A stretch of 64,000 bases of DNA from Glandiceps talaboti (GCF_964340395.1 NC_135550.1:3199001-3263000), one strand, 5' to 3'. Shown: positions 10,748 through 23,442, counted from the first letter of the stretch. The notes: generated from the letters alone by a model not told the origin. Translations and numbers: made by a program.

Positions 10748-11588
10748 TTAGTCCCTCCAAGTCTGTATGTGTGTCATTCAGTTAATTGAGACTGGTGTTA
10801 GTCCCTCCATGTCTGTATGACGTGTGCCATTCAGTTGAGACTGGTGTTAGTCCCTGCATGTCTGTATGTGTGCCATTCAGTTGAGAGTGGTGTTAGTCCC
10901 TCCATGTCTGTATGTGTGCCATTCAGTTGAGAGTGGTGTTAGTCCCTCCATGTCTGTATGTGTGCCATTCAGTTGAGACTGGTGTTAGTCCCTCCATGTC
11001 TGTATGTGTGCCATTCAGTTGAGACTGGTGTTAGTCCCTCCATGTCTGTATGTGTGCCATTCAGTTGAGAGTGGTGTTAGTCCCTCCATGTCTGTATGTG
11101 TGCCATTCAGTTGAGACTGGTGTTAGTCCCTCCATGTCTGTATGTGTGCCATTCAGTTGAGACTGGTGTTAGTCCCTCCATGTCTGTATGTGTGCCATTC
11201 AGTTGAGACTGGTGTTAGTCCCTCCAAGTCTGTATGTGTGTCATTCAGTTGAGAGTGGTGTTAGTCCCTCCATGTCTGTATGTGTGCCATTCAGTTGAGA
11301 CTGGTGTTAGTCCCTCCATGTCTGTATGTGTGCCATTCATTTGTGACTGGTGTTAGTTCCGCCAATTGTCTGTATGTGTGTCATTCAGTTGTGACTGGTA
11401 TTAGTCCCTCCAAGTCTGTATGTTTGTCATTCAGTTGTGACTGGTAAGTCCCTCCAAGTCTGTATTTGTACCATTCAGTTGTGACGTAGGGGGTTAGTCC
11501 CTCCATGTCTGTACATGTAAGTGTGTCATTCAGTTGTGACGTGTTAGACCCTCCAAGTCTGTATATGTGCCATTCAGTTCTGGCTGGT
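10748..11588. repeat. 46-bp minisatellite, about 18 copies
   Basis: The units start TTAGTCCCTCCATGTCTGTA and continue TGTGTGCCATTCAGTTGAGA. The central copies are nearly identical (GAGACTG versus GAGAGTG). The last five are diverged, with GTGACTGG, gaps and an inserted TACATG. This gradient of decay toward the right end suggests that recent expansion was central. Confidence 0.95.
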
Positions 11589-12460
11589 TTTGACAGTTGT
11601 ACAACTCTGGTATTGGCCCTTTCATCTCCGGGGTTCAGTTACTCAGTGACATTCACCTTTGACTGCATGCACCCATCTGGTTTTGCCCCCCAGTGCCATT
11701 CATGATTCAGCTGTGGCTCTATTTGGCCTGCTGCATCCCTGCATCAGTGGCAACTACATGTATCTGCATTATGCCCAGATCAATCGTTCTTGATGATGTT
11801 TAATGTGAAATATCACTTCTGATATGGTACATAAGTTTAACGTCATGATATTCATGTTAAACTATGTTATCAGAAAACAGCTTACTGATTGGACAAAATA
11901 TATAGATTCTGAACATAAATAAAATGATGGACGATATTAAATTAGAAATTGCGTATGGCCACAAAACTGATATATTTTTAAAAAAAAGGAAATTTTGATG
12001 AAAATATCCATACCCAAATGATATTATTTATATTGAGATTGTAAATTCATAACAACATTGTACCGTGAGAGGATGAAAGCTTCAGGTACAGCTTTCTAAG
12101 AGTTGGTTGTGTTGGAAATTGAAAAGTTTAAACTTTACAAGAAACATTGTACAGGTATGTACATTTGGCAACAGTTACAGCTGGTGACTGTAAGTGTACA
12201 CTGCAGACCACCCACTGTGTATCCTAGCTAGCCTTATCACTCTATTGTACTGCAGAAGTTATGCTCAACCATCTAAAGTTTTTTAACATATTAAAGCATT
12301 TTCTGAAACTTTTATAGAACTTTCGCTATAAATACCAATATTGTATTTCAAAATAATTATGGAAAGTTACATCGAAATCTGATGAAAAGTGACGATCATT
12401 GGAACAGGTTGTGCAGGGTCAGCAAGCTACATGTACACTTTGAAGTTCTGGGCATAGCAT
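11589..12460. other. AT-rich sequence, no feature recognised
   Basis: No gene or RNA supported. The AT content is high and several TACATGTA-type words occur. Confidence 0.5.
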
Positions 12461-12621
12461 ATGATAAATAGGTTATTACCTGATATCACCACTTCATTTG
12501 TCGTATTGCCATTCTTGCAGTTTCTGTTATGTGACACGAGTCGTTAGACACATTACAGAAACTATACTCACAATAATATGATGAATGAAGAGGTGATATC
12601 AGGTAATAACCTCATATTATC
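12461..12621. mobile_element. Foldback/MITE-like inverted repeat, about 160 bp
   Basis: The left arm contains GGTTATTACCTGATATCACC (12471-12490) and continues with CTTCATT and later AGTTTCTGT. The right arm is its imperfect inverse, ending GGTGATATCAGGTAATAACC (12592-12611). The arms are about 70 bp with a very short loop. No clear target duplication. It could be a small MITE or simply a palindromic duplication. Confidence 0.7.
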
Positions 12622-13081
12622 CATCTGTAACATCAACCTACCATGGCTGTGGTTTGGGGTAAGACAGCTGTACATTGCTTATCCCTGCATCATTAGTCAC
12701 TGTTAATCATGGACAAGATAATATATCTTGAAGTGGAATCCCATCGTAAATCCATGAACATGTCTTACATGTTATATCGTGACAAAGTAATATTTCTATC
12801 TGCCTAGACTTCCGTGCAAGCTTCAATCTCTTTTATTTAGTAATTACATCTTAGATGCCACTCTCCCATTTATCTTTACATATTTGTCTTTTCCTGGATT
12901 AAAGTGGCCATCAGTCCTTATTCCAGGACACATCCAGCCTTAAGGATGGCTTAGTTCTATCTATAGTGCTCCATCTATTATAGATTTCATTTAAAGTTAG
13001 AATCTTCACCATTCTGTTTATATATTCAGATGATCTTTGGATTGTTGGACTTTCAATGATTATAGGAGATGCAAAGAATGG
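12622..13081. other. AT-rich sequence, no feature recognised
   Basis: Nothing recognised. Confidence 0.45.
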
Positions 13082-14130
13082 TTTTTAGCACAACTGAACT
13101 GAGGTTCAGTAGTGCTATGGGGATTGCCTGGCATCTGTGTGTGTGTGTGTGTGTGTGTGTGTGAGTGTATGTGTGTGTGTGTGTGTGCGCGTGCGTGCGT
13201 GCGTGCATGTGTGCGTGCGTGTGTGCATGCATGCGTGCATGCGTGTGTGCATGGATGTGCGTGTGTGTGTATGTGTGTATGTGAACAACTTAAAGTAAAA
13301 AACTGTTGGACCGCTTGCCATGATATTTTGTGGGTGCATTACCTTGGGTGTGTAGTTGGGAAATTGTTCAAATCAAAATGATCTTATCACCGGTGTATGA
13401 TTTGGGTCAAAAAATGTGATTTTTGGTCAAAAAGCTTAAACTTAAAAACTACAGGGCAGATTGGGCTGAAATTTGGGTGAAACATTCTTCAGGTTTTTTA
13501 TACTAAGAATTGTTCATGATATGATGGTCCCATCAGTGATATGCAAATTATGTTTTTTTGGTCAATAATCAATAATTCCAAAACTACTGAGCAGATTGGG
13601 CTGAAATTTAATGGGAATGCATTTAGGGATGTATAGATGAAGAATATGATGTCATGAGTGATATGCAAATTGGGTGGAAAAATGTTCATTTTTGGTCAAA
13701 AACTTATATCTCACAAAGTACTTGGTCAGTGAGACTGAAACTTGTTGGAATGTTTCTTAAAGTGTTATTATGCAGATTTTCTTCAAAACGTTTTGACAAA
13801 ATTGGCCAAAGCAATCATGACCACACCCTTAGCAACAACCAAAACCGTCATGTATTTCACAAAGAGAACAGGGATTAATAAACAATTGAATAAACATTAC
13901 AAAATATATGTAAATGTTCCTAGCAACAAGACCACACCCATAGCAAGAGCCAAATATTCACGTATATAGCAAAGATAACAGGAATTGGAAGACAAATGAA
14001 TAAACATTCAAAAAATGTATGCAAATGTGCCTAGCAACAAGACCACACCCATAGCAACAGCAAATGATCACATATATTGAGAAGATAATGGAGATTAATA
14101 GACAATTGAGTAACATTCAAAAACTTAAAT
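13082..14130 (+). mobile_element. Family A modular element, 3'-truncated copy
   Basis: The 5' end is TTTTTAGCACAACTGAACT followed by AGGTTCAGTAGTGCTAT, which form a hairpin. A GT/GTGC microsatellite follows (13136-13281). Modules follow with GTGATATGCAAATT at about 13535 and 13660, then CTAGCAACAAGACC, ACACCCATAGCAACA-type segments at about 13805-14060. The 3' end seen in other copies (GTGCTACAACGCC) is missing. Open frames through the microsatellite on both strands are artefacts. Confidence 0.75.
13136..13281. repeat. Complex (GT)n/(GTGC)n microsatellite
   Basis: Alternating purine-pyrimidine GT, GC and AT steps over about 145 bp inside the family A element. Such alternation is prone to Z-DNA, which is a general property and not shown here. 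Confidence 0.95.
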
Positions 14131-14370
14131 GTTTTTGATTTTGTGAGTGGAAATTTGTATACCCATAAGTTCATGAACTTTCTCACAGAATTTTTATTGT
14201 GTATGAAATTGTTTTTTTGTTTGACGTGCATTATTCTGTCTGTCTGCCTTTGTAAAATGAAAGGGAAGATTTGTTCAAAAAATGTATTTGTACAACGGTA
14301 TAAATAATATTACTTACACAGAATTTAAAAACAATAAATGGTACAAAGAGAACTAAGGCTCACTTTGGAG

Positions 14371-14645
14371 TTGTGAAAGTTGTAAAAACAGTCACCTGAC
14401 AGAGCCAGTATAGGGGAAAGTTGTGAAAACAGTCACCTGACAGAGCCAGTGTAGGGGAAAGTTGTGAAAACAGTCACCTGACAGAGCCAGTATAGGGGAA
14501 AGTTGTGAAAACAGTCACCTGACAGAGCCAGTATAGGGGAAAGTTGTGAAAACAGTCACCTGACAGAGCCAGTGTAGGGGAAAGTTGTGAAAACAGTCAC
14601 CTGACAGAGCCAGTATAGGGGAAAGTTGTGAAAACAGTCACCTAA
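14371..14645. repeat. 41-bp minisatellite, about 6.7 copies
   Basis: The unit contains GTGAAAACAGTCACCTGACA and GAGCCAGTATAGGGGAAAGT. Variants alternate AGTATAGG and AGTGTAGG. Confidence 0.95.
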
Positions 14646-14840
14646 AGGTCACAATGCCTCAAAGTCACAATGAAAATGCAGAAGAAGGCCTGTTGCCTGC
14701 TGTCCTTCTCACGCCCCCTGCCACGGCCTAATGTCACCCGGTAAATTGCCTCCTGGTCATTTTGCCCCCCAGTCCTTTTGCCCCCTTCCCCTCAATTGAA
14801 TATAAAGTACTTTTAGAAACTTTAAGGATAAACGGGATAT
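14646..14840. other. Short GC-richer spacer between two arrays
   Basis: Contains C-rich stretches and a small direct repeat (CATTTTGCCCCCCAGTCC then TTTTGCCCCC). It separates the 41-bp and 39-bp arrays. No gene is visible. Confidence 0.5.
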
Positions 14841-16010
14841 AATAGAGTGTTATATCGACATGAAAGGTGATATGTTGACAATAGAGTGTTATATCGACAT
14901 GAAAGGTGATATGTTGACAATAGAGTGTTATATTGACATGAAAGGTGATATGTTGACAATAGAGTGTTATATCGACATGAAAGGTGATATGTTGACAATA
15001 GAGTGTTATATCGACATGAAAGGTGATATGTTGACAATAGAGTGTTATATTGACATGAAAGGTGATATGTTGACAATAGAGTGTTATATCGACATGAAAG
15101 GTGATATGTTGACAATAGAGTGTTATATCGACATGAAAGGTGATATGTTGACAATAGAGTGTTATATCGACATGAAAGGTGATATGTTGACAATAGAGTG
15201 TTATATCGACATGAAAGGTGATATGTTGACAATAGAGTGTTATATCGACATGAAAGGTGATATGTTGACAATAGAGTGTTATATCGACATGAAAGGTGAT
15301 ATGTTGACAATAGAGTGTTATATCGACATGAAAGGTGATATGTTGACAATAGAGTGTTATATCGACATGAAAGGTGATATGTTGACAATAGAGTGTTATA
15401 TCGACATGAAAGGTGATATGTTGACAATAGAGTGTTATATCGACATGAAAGGTGATATGTTGACAATAAAGTGTTATATCGACATGAAAGGTGATATGTT
15501 GACAATAGAGTGTTATATCGACATGAAAGGTGATATGTTGACAATAGAGTGTTATATCGACATGAAAGGTGATATGTTGACAATAGAGTGTTATATCGAC
15601 ATGAAAGGTGATATGTTGACAATAGAGTGTTATATCGACATGAAAGGTGATATGTTGACAATAGAGTGTTATATCGACATGAAAGGTGATATGTTGACAA
15701 TAGAGTGCTATATCGACATGAAAGGTGATATGTTGACAATAGAGTGTTATATCGACATGAAAGGTGATATGTTGACAATAAAGTGTTATATCGACATGAA
15801 AGGTGATATGTTGACAATAGAGTGTTATATCGACATGAAAGGTGATATGTTGACAATAGAGTGTTATATCGACATGAAAGGTGATATGTTGACAATAAAG
15901 TGTTATATCGACATGAAAGGTGATATGTTGACAATAAAGTGTTATATCGACATGAAAGGTGATATGTTGACAATAAAGTGTTATATCGACATGAAAGGTG
16001 ATGTGTTGGC
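14841..16010. repeat. 39-bp minisatellite, 30 copies, very homogeneous
   Basis: The unit contains AGAGTGTTATATCGACATGA and AAGGTGATATGTTGACAAT. Variant sites show structure. TATTGAC replaces TATCGAC at 14934 and 15051, exactly three units apart, which points to duplication of a three-unit block. ATAAAGTG replaces ATAGAGTG once at mid-array and then mostly in the last six units. Since 39 is 13 codons and the unit has no stop in several frames, one plus-strand and two minus-strand frames stay open for about 400 codons. I treat these as artefacts. Confidence 0.97.
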
Positions 16011-16231
16011 AAAACTGAAACAATTGTCTGATAAGAATAGTGTTTATCATCATTAAAAATCAAACAAAACTAAAATTAAAATATAAAGTATAGAACTGAA
16101 TGATACAATGGGTTCTCTTAGCATTGTACACACAGCCATTTCATAGGTGTTAACTCTGAAAAGGATGACACCATTTTTACAGTTTTCACTTAATTTATTC
16201 TAATGTTCACCCAAATGGATAACCTTTGAAG

Positions 16232-16778
16232 TTCAACTACATTATAGTACTAGATTCAGTAACAATTCAACTACATTATAGTACTAGATTCAGTAACAAT
16301 TCAACTACATTATAGTACTAGATTCAGTAACAATTCAACTACATTATAGTACTAGATTCAGTAACAATTCAACTACATTATAGTACTAGATTCAGTAACA
16401 ATTCAACTACATTATAGTACTAGATTCAGTAACAATTCAACTACATTATAGTACTAGATTCAGTAACAATTCAACTACATTATAGTACTAGATTCAGTAA
16501 CAATTCAACTACATTATAGTACTAGATTCAGTAACAATTCAACTACATTATAGTACTAGATTCAGTAACAATTCAACTACATTATAGTACTAGATTCAGT
16601 AACAATTCAACTACATTATAGTACTATATTCAGTAACAATTCAACTACATTATAGTACTAGATTCAGTAACAATTCAACTACATTATAGTACTAGATTCA
16701 GTAACAATTCAACTACATTATAGTACTAGATTCAGTAACAATTCAACTACATTATAGTACTAGATTCAGTAACAATTC
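16232..16778. repeat. 34-bp minisatellite, about 16 copies
   Basis: The unit contains TTCAACTACATTATAGTACT and AGATTCAGTAACAA and carries the palindrome TAGTACTA. Copies are almost identical, with one TATATTC variant near 16626. It ends directly against a family A fragment and seems to replace that element's 5' part. Confidence 0.97.
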
Positions 16779-17556
16779 TTAGGTGTGTTTAGATTAAAGA
16801 ATTATTCATGACATACTGATCCCATCAGTGATATGCAAATTAGGTCAAAAATGTGTCTTTTTGGGCAAAAATCTTTAATCCCAAACTTACTAAGCAGAAT
16901 TGACTAGAATTTGGTGGGAACGTTCTTAGGTGTGTTTAGATTAAGAATTGTTCATGACATAATGATACACCATCAGTGATATGCAAATTAGGGCTAAAAA
17001 TGTGTCCTTTTGATCAAAAATCCAGAATTCCAAAACCATTGAGCAGGTTGGGCAGGAATTCAATGGGGAACGTGTAGATGAAGCTGTATTTGCAATGTGA
17101 TGATCCCATCAGTGATATGCAAATTAGGTCCAACAATCTAAATTTTGGACAAAGACTTATATCTTGAAAACTGGGGTTGAAACTTGGTGAGGATGTTTCT
17201 GGAGGTGTTATTCTGCAGTTATTGTTTAAACCATTTTGACACAATTGGTCCTAGCAACCATGACTACACCCTTAGCAACAGTGAACTTATGATGTATATT
17301 ACAAAGATAGCAACAGGGGTGGGTGGGTAGGTAGGTAATGAATAAATATTTAAAAAATGTATCCAAATATGGCTAGCAACAACCACGCCCATAGCAATGG
17401 CTAAATGATGTTTTACATTGCAAAAATGAAAATTAGAAAGTTTAGGCACATTAATAAAGATTCCAAAAATTTATGCAAATATGCCCAGCAACAAGACTAT
17501 GCCTATAGCAACAGCCAACTACAGTTGTGCTATAGCGCCATTGGTGGTATTTTTAA
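16779..17556 (+). mobile_element. Family A modular element, 5'-truncated copy
   Basis: Three modules carry CAGTGATATGCAAATTAGG at about 16825, 16973 and 17107. The CTAGCAACCATGACTACACC, TTAGCAACAG and CCATAGCAATGG segments follow. It ends with ACAGTTGTGCTATAGCGCC and a terminal TTTTTA. The 5' hairpin and microsatellite are absent because the 34-bp array abuts the first module. Confidence 0.75.
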
Positions 17557-17815
17557 TTGTGATATGTATAAATTTGTATCAATAATCATTTGAGGAAATA
17601 TTTGAATAGATTGAGCTTTAAATTTCAGATAATTTAGTACATGTATTGATGGTAAAGATAACTGCATGTGTCATTTAAAGCTTGATGTAACTTATAAGCT
17701 TTAATTTGCATAATCAATGATTTTTTAATAATTATGCAATGCAAGCTTTAAATTTCATACAGTTTTATATAATTAATTTTCTAATTAAGTGGTACATCAT
17801 GTATAACCTATAGTT
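17557..17815 (+). mobile_element. Possible family B fragment
   Basis: Words typical of family B modules occur: TTTAGTACATGTATTGATGG, TTTGCATAATCAATGATTT and GCAAGCTTTAAATTTCATA. No ends are visible. It directly follows the family A 3' end. Confidence 0.5.
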
Positions 17816-17823
17816 ATTCCTAG

Positions 17824-18538
17824 AGTCAGATAGCCAAGTCTGTGGGCTATACTGTCAAACCAGTATGTCAAGTCAGATAGCCAAGTCTGTGGGCTATACT
17901 GTCAATCCAGTATGTCAAGTCAGATAGCCAAGTCTCTGGTATATACTGTCAAGCCAGTATGTCAAGTCAGATAGCCAAGTCTGTGGGCTATACTGTCAAA
18001 CCTGTATGTCATGTCAGATAGCCAAGTCTGTGGGCTATACTGTCAAACCAGTATGTCAAGTCAGATAGCCAAGTCTGTGGGCTATACTGTCAAGTCAGTA
18101 TGTCAAGTCAGATAGCCAAGTCTCTGGGCTATACTGTCAAGCCAGTATGTCAAGTCAGATAGCCAAGTCTGTGGGCTATACTGTCAAGTCAGTATGTCAA
18201 GTCAGATAGCCAAGTCTGTGGGCTATACTGTCAAACCAGTATGTCAAGTCAGATAGCCAAGTCTGTGGGCTATACTGTCAAGCCAGTATGTCAAGTCAGA
18301 TAGCCAAGTCTGTGGGCTATACTGTCAAGTCAGTATGTCAAGTCAGATTGCCAAGTCTGTGGGCTATACTGTCAAGCCAGTATGTCAAGTCAGATAGCCA
18401 AGTCTGTGGGCTATACTGTCAAGCCAGTATGTAAAGTCAGATAGCCAAGTCTCTGGGCTATACTGTCAAGTCAGTATGTCAAGTCAGATAGCCAAGTCTC
18501 TAGGCTATACTGTCAAGCCAGTATGTCAAGTCAGATTG
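17824..18538. repeat. 47-bp minisatellite, about 15 copies
   Basis: The unit contains AGTCAGATAGCCAAGTCTGT, GGGCTATACTGTCAAACC and AGTATGTCA. It has an internal inverted pair ATAGCC/GGCTAT that can form a small stem in each unit. Variants (TCTCTGG, CAAGTC, CAAGCC) are interspersed along the array. Confidence 0.96.
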
Positions 18539-21123
18539 CAGTCTCTTTAGCATGCCATTAACTAATATCCTGCTAGAATGTAGATCAAACTGTGAATCAA
18601 TTAGTCAGTAATATCACTAAGTTGAAATTATGATGTAACAGAGTACAATTTTAAAGAATGAAACATTATGGAAAATAATCCGATCCTCAAACAAATTACA
18701 ATTTAATGTACTTCCAAGATTGATTGAATGGAGTGTACTGAGCAACCATTAACAGCTGTTATTTTAATTAAAAGTTTGATTCTTGAGTGATAGAGAATGA
18801 GAATGGCAATGGGAGTAGTACATTGTAGTAGGTGGTAATAGAATAAACACTAAAATTACACTGTAAGGTGTCAGTTTACACAACTACCTTTCAGTAGTCT
18901 CCTTAATTAGTTTATTTAAGGTAATCCATGTTATATAACTGGTCCCCTAAACAATGTTCTGTAAAAACAGAATAAATATGTTTCTTGTCTGTGCACTGCC
19001 AAATGTAGTCAATAGTCAAGTACTGTAGCGGTCAACGGTCGCGGGCTGTTTTTGTTAGAGTACATCTTATGTTTGTTAGTGTTTTCATTCAGTACAGTAA
19101 ATATGAGTCTCAACCAAGATTCTGTGTTTTTCTATTTGTTGTTGTTGTTGTTGTTGTTGTTATTATTGATACACAATTTTAATACTACAACAATAATCAT
19201 TGAAACCTATATGAAAATTGGTCAAATTAGCATACACGTGATGCAGTGTGTATCATTTGTAAGACTTAGGTAGCTGGTAAATGTACATGTTTGTTGCCTA
19301 CACATTGTTGTCTATCTTCACTCTGTGACTCAGACCATTAGTTTAATTAGAACTTTGAGGGTTAATATTAAGTTGGTCTGGAACAGAAGTATTGGATTAA
19401 TTCCTACCCCAATGGTCATGAAATGAAGTAAGGGATTTATAATGACATATAGGATATAAATATAGGACATCAAAATATCAAAGTCTGAAGTTATCAAAAA
19501 CATAACAATGGAATAATTTGTAATACTTCACATTTAGTTTTGCTATTTTAACCCAATAATGTTTCTTCTCAGCTAAAAAAAAATGGCAATGGAAATGAGA
19601 TTTATTATATTACATATAAATAGCTCTCTTGGTATCGATCTCTTCCCAAGTTAGTGAACAATGAAGAAAGTATACATGTCTACTGTTATAACAATAATAG
19701 TGTTTCAACAAATTTGATCCTTGAAAATAGTAAAATAGTCATTCTTTGAGGTCTGAATGGTGTAGAATTCAAGATGATACAATTATAGCCCTATTCAGTG
19801 TAGACAAATCCATCGCTGTATTCAGGCAGCGAATTACTACAGCTATAATCAGGGTTTGCCATGCATTAATTCATGTGTATCAGTGCATTTAGAGCCAATG
19901 TTGCCATGATCTGTCCCAGGTATCGTGTTTCTTTCCTTAGTATACCTACTAGTTGGTGCATCTGTGCCAGGTACAGGCTTTTTATCAAACTAAAAGATAT
20001 CTTACCTTATATAATCTGATCCTAGCAAAGGCTTATCTACATAAATGTAGTCAATTTATTGGACAAAAGAAATTGAATATTTTCAAATCATCATTTAAGA
20101 TGTAATCAAGAATGTCATTTAGGAAGTGTGTGCAATGTATGTAAGATTCTCAAGGTATTTCTAGGTCAAAAGAAGAATTAAGAGATCATCTTCACCAAAA
20201 AACTGAGACACCTTCATAATTTCTTCTTGGCGATGTCAGTGGTAATATATAAGCTATTTTCACAAGGAGTTTCTGAAAATTGTATATTTGAGATCAGAAG
20301 TAAATGATGTCAAATCTGGGGAAATAATATTTTTCTAAGAATTCTGATAAATATTTGATGGCTCTGCTTTTGGACTGTCGTAATCGGATTTGCAAAGTGA
20401 TTACAGCGTTTGATTCTATGACTGGGACATAATTACACAGAATACAGGTAAAGTGAATGTTCAGTAATCTTGTAATGTCAGCACAACTGTCAAATGGCTC
20501 AAATTGAATCACTCACTGATTTATTATTTTAGTATGCAATTCTCCAGAGATTACATGTTTTTAACCAGTCTATTGAATTAATCTCATTTTTTCCCCTCTC
20601 TATGCTTTAAATAGCACACAGCATATAGAATTTATTTCTTTGCAGGATGAAAGCAATAAATGGAAAGTACTTTAAGGCCAATGTAGCATCTAAGAGAAAT
20701 GTTATTTGCAGTGATAAATTGGTATGGTTGTGATTAGTTTCAGCTTTTTTCAAGGATCTGTTTGACATGCATGGAAAAAGGAAAGTATTTAGCTTGACAT
20801 AATTAATATTCTTTAACTGTTAGAGTATTTAGACCGTATCTTAAGTGAAAACAGACAACGTCTGCATTGATCAATGAAGAATTGAATGTATTCTTTTAGG
20901 TACCACTACTGTTTTGACAGTTTTGAATTCACTGAAACATGGGTTTCTTTGTTTTTTAGAAAGTGGAATAGGTTATGTTAGAGTCTCTTAATGTGCACTT
21001 AATTATAAAGCTGTCTTAAAGTTGATTCTAGTCTGAAAAAAACAACTTACAAATACATAATTATGTGAATATAGTTTCATTAAGTCAGTTCAGACTTGGG
21101 CTAAAGTTAGTCCAATGGGAGAA
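18539..21123. other. AT-rich sequence with one short microsatellite
   Basis: No gene or element recognised. A (TTG)n run of about nine units lies at 19137-19162. Short open frames (19052-19273, 20294-20512) show no family features. Confidence 0.5.
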
Positions 21124-22852
21124 GGTGGTTTAAAATTGGTACCAGGTTTTTAGGTGGTTTAAAATTGGTACCAGGTTTTTAAGTTGGTTTAAATTTGGTA
21201 CCAGGTTTTTAGGTGGTTTAAATTTGGTACCAGGTTTTTAAGTTGGTTTAAATTTGGTACCAGGTTTTTAAGTTGGTTTAAAATTGGTACCAGGTTTTTA
21301 GGTGGTTTAAAATTGGTACCAGGTTTTTAGGTGGTTTAAAATTGGTACCAGGTTTTTAAGTTGGTTTAAATTTGGTACCAGGTTTTTAGGTGGTTTAAAT
21401 TTGGTACCAGGTTTTTAAGTTGGTTTAAATTTGGTACCAGGTTTTTAAGTTGGTTTAAATTTGGTACCAGGTTTTTAAGTTGGTTTAAATTTGATACCAG
21501 GTTTTTAAGTTGGTTTAAATTTGATACCAGGTTTTTAGGTGGTTTAAAATTGGTACCAGGTTTTTAAGTTGGTTTAAATTTGGTACCAGGTTTTTAGATG
21601 GTTTAAATTTGGGACCAGGTTTTTAGGTGGTTTAAATTTGGTACCAGGTTTTTAAGTTGGTTTAAATTTGGTACCAGGTTTTTAAGTTGGTTTAAATTTG
21701 GTACCAGGTTTTAAGATGGTTTACATTTGGTACTAGGTTTTTAGATGGTTTAAATTTGGTACCAGGATTTTAGGTGGTTTAAATTTGGTACCAGGTTTTA
21801 AGTTGGTTTAAATTTGGTACCAGGTTTTTAAGTTGGTTTAAATTTGGTACCAGGTTTTAAGATGGTTTACATTTGGTACCAGGTTTTTAGATGGTTTAAA
21901 TTTGGTACCAGGATTTTAGGTGGTTTAAATTTGGTACCAGGTTTTTAAGTTGGTTTAAATTTGGTACCAGGTTTTTAAGTTGGTTTAAATTTGGTACCAG
22001 GATTTTAGGTGGTTTAAATTTGGTACCAGGTTTTTAGATGGTTTACATTTGGTACCAGGTTTTTAGATGGTTTAAAATCGGTACCAGGTTTTTAGGTGGT
22101 TTAAATTTGGTACCAGGTTTTTAAGTTGGTTTAAATTTGGTACCAGGTTTTTAAGTTGGTTTAAATTTGGTACCAGGTTTTTAGGTGGTTTACATTTGGT
22201 ACCAGGTTTTTAGATGGTTTACATTTGGTACCAGGTTTTTGGATGGTTTAAAATTGGTACCAGGTTTTTAGGTGGTTTAAATTTGGTACCAGGTTTTTAG
22301 GTGGTTTAAATTTGGTACCAGGTTTTTAGATGGTTTACATTTGTACCAGGTTTTTAGATGGTTTAAAATTGGTACCAGGTTTTTAGGTGGTTTAAATTTG
22401 GTACCAGGTTTTTAGGTAGTTTAAAATTGGTACCAGGTTTTTAGGTGGTTTAAAATTGGTACCAGGTTTGTAAGTTGGTTTAAATTTGGTACCAGGTTTT
22501 TAGATGGTTTAAATTTGGTACCAGGTTTTTAGGTGGTTTAAATTCGGTACCAGGTTTTAGATGGTTTAAATTTGGTACCAGGTTTTTAGGTGGTTTAAAT
22601 TTGGTACCAGGTTTTTAGGTGGTTTAAATTTGGTACCAGGTTTTTAGGTGGTTTAAATTTGGTACCAGGTTTTAGATGGTTTAAATTTGGTACCAGGTTT
22701 TAGGTGGTTTAAATTTGGTACCAGGTTTTTAGGTGGTTTAAATTTGGTACCAGGTTTTTAGGTGGTTTAAATTTGGTACCAGGTTTTTAGGTGGTGTAAA
22801 TTTGGTACCAGGTTTTAAGGTGGTTTAAATTTGGTACCAGGGTTTTAAGTGG
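21124..22852. repeat. 29/30-bp minisatellite, about 59 copies
   Basis: The core is GGTTTAAATTTGGTACCAGG followed by TTTTTAAGTT (30-bp class) or TTTTTAGGT (29-bp class), plus an AGAT class. Units carry the palindromes TTTAAA and GGTACC. The length classes are mixed in runs along the array, giving partial higher-order blocks. No frame stays open. Confidence 0.97.
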
Positions 22853-22989
22853 CTTCAATCTATGAATATGAATGCATTTGGCCCATTCATTTCAAGTCGT
22901 GATTTCAGTTGAAGTCCAAGACTGGTATAGATACTTGACAAACCCAATCTGAAGGCAGCCTGAGAACCAGTGTGGACTCAATTTAAATA

Positions 22990-23442
22990 TACTATTATGC
23001 TTGCTTATGGAGCAAATGGTACACTCTTATCGCCATAGCCAGTAAACAGAACTGAGATTTTGTTCATTATGCTTGCTTATGGAGCAAATGGTACACTCTT
23101 ATTGCCACATAGCCAGTAAAATGGTACACTCTTATTGCCACATAGCCAGTAAAATGGTACACTCTTATTGCCACATAACCAGTAAAATGGTACACTCTTA
23201 TTGCCATAACCAGTAAACAGAACTGAGATTTTGTTCATTATGCTTGCTTATGGAGCAAATGGTACACTCTTATTGCCACATAGCCAGTAAAATGGTACAC
23301 TCTTATTGCCACATAGCCAGTAAAATGGTACACTCTTATTGCCACATAGCCAGTAAAATGGTACACTCTTATTGCCACATAACCAGTAAAATGGTACACT
23401 CTTATTGCCATAACCAGTAAACAGAACTGAGATTTTGTTCAT
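22990..23442. repeat. 33-bp minisatellite with higher-order structure
   Basis: The basic unit contains ATGGTACACTCTTATTGCCA and CATAGCCAGTAAA (33 bp). Runs of these are separated by a longer spacer with CAGAACTGAGATTTTGTTCA and TTATGCTTGCTTATGGAGCA, seen near 23045, 23218 and 23423. The minus-strand open frame with an 11-residue repeat (23248-23448) is an artefact. Confidence 0.92.

Noticed and set aside
8690-11760. Frequent TACATGTA words considered as a specific regulatory site
   Set aside because: The word is scattered over the whole window, including inside repeats, and looks like a general compositional bias of the genome.
14734-16063. Open frames of 398-439 codons on both strands over the 39-bp array
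   Set aside because: They follow from a 39-bp period without stops in these frames. There is no unique coding flank, and opposite strands are equally open.
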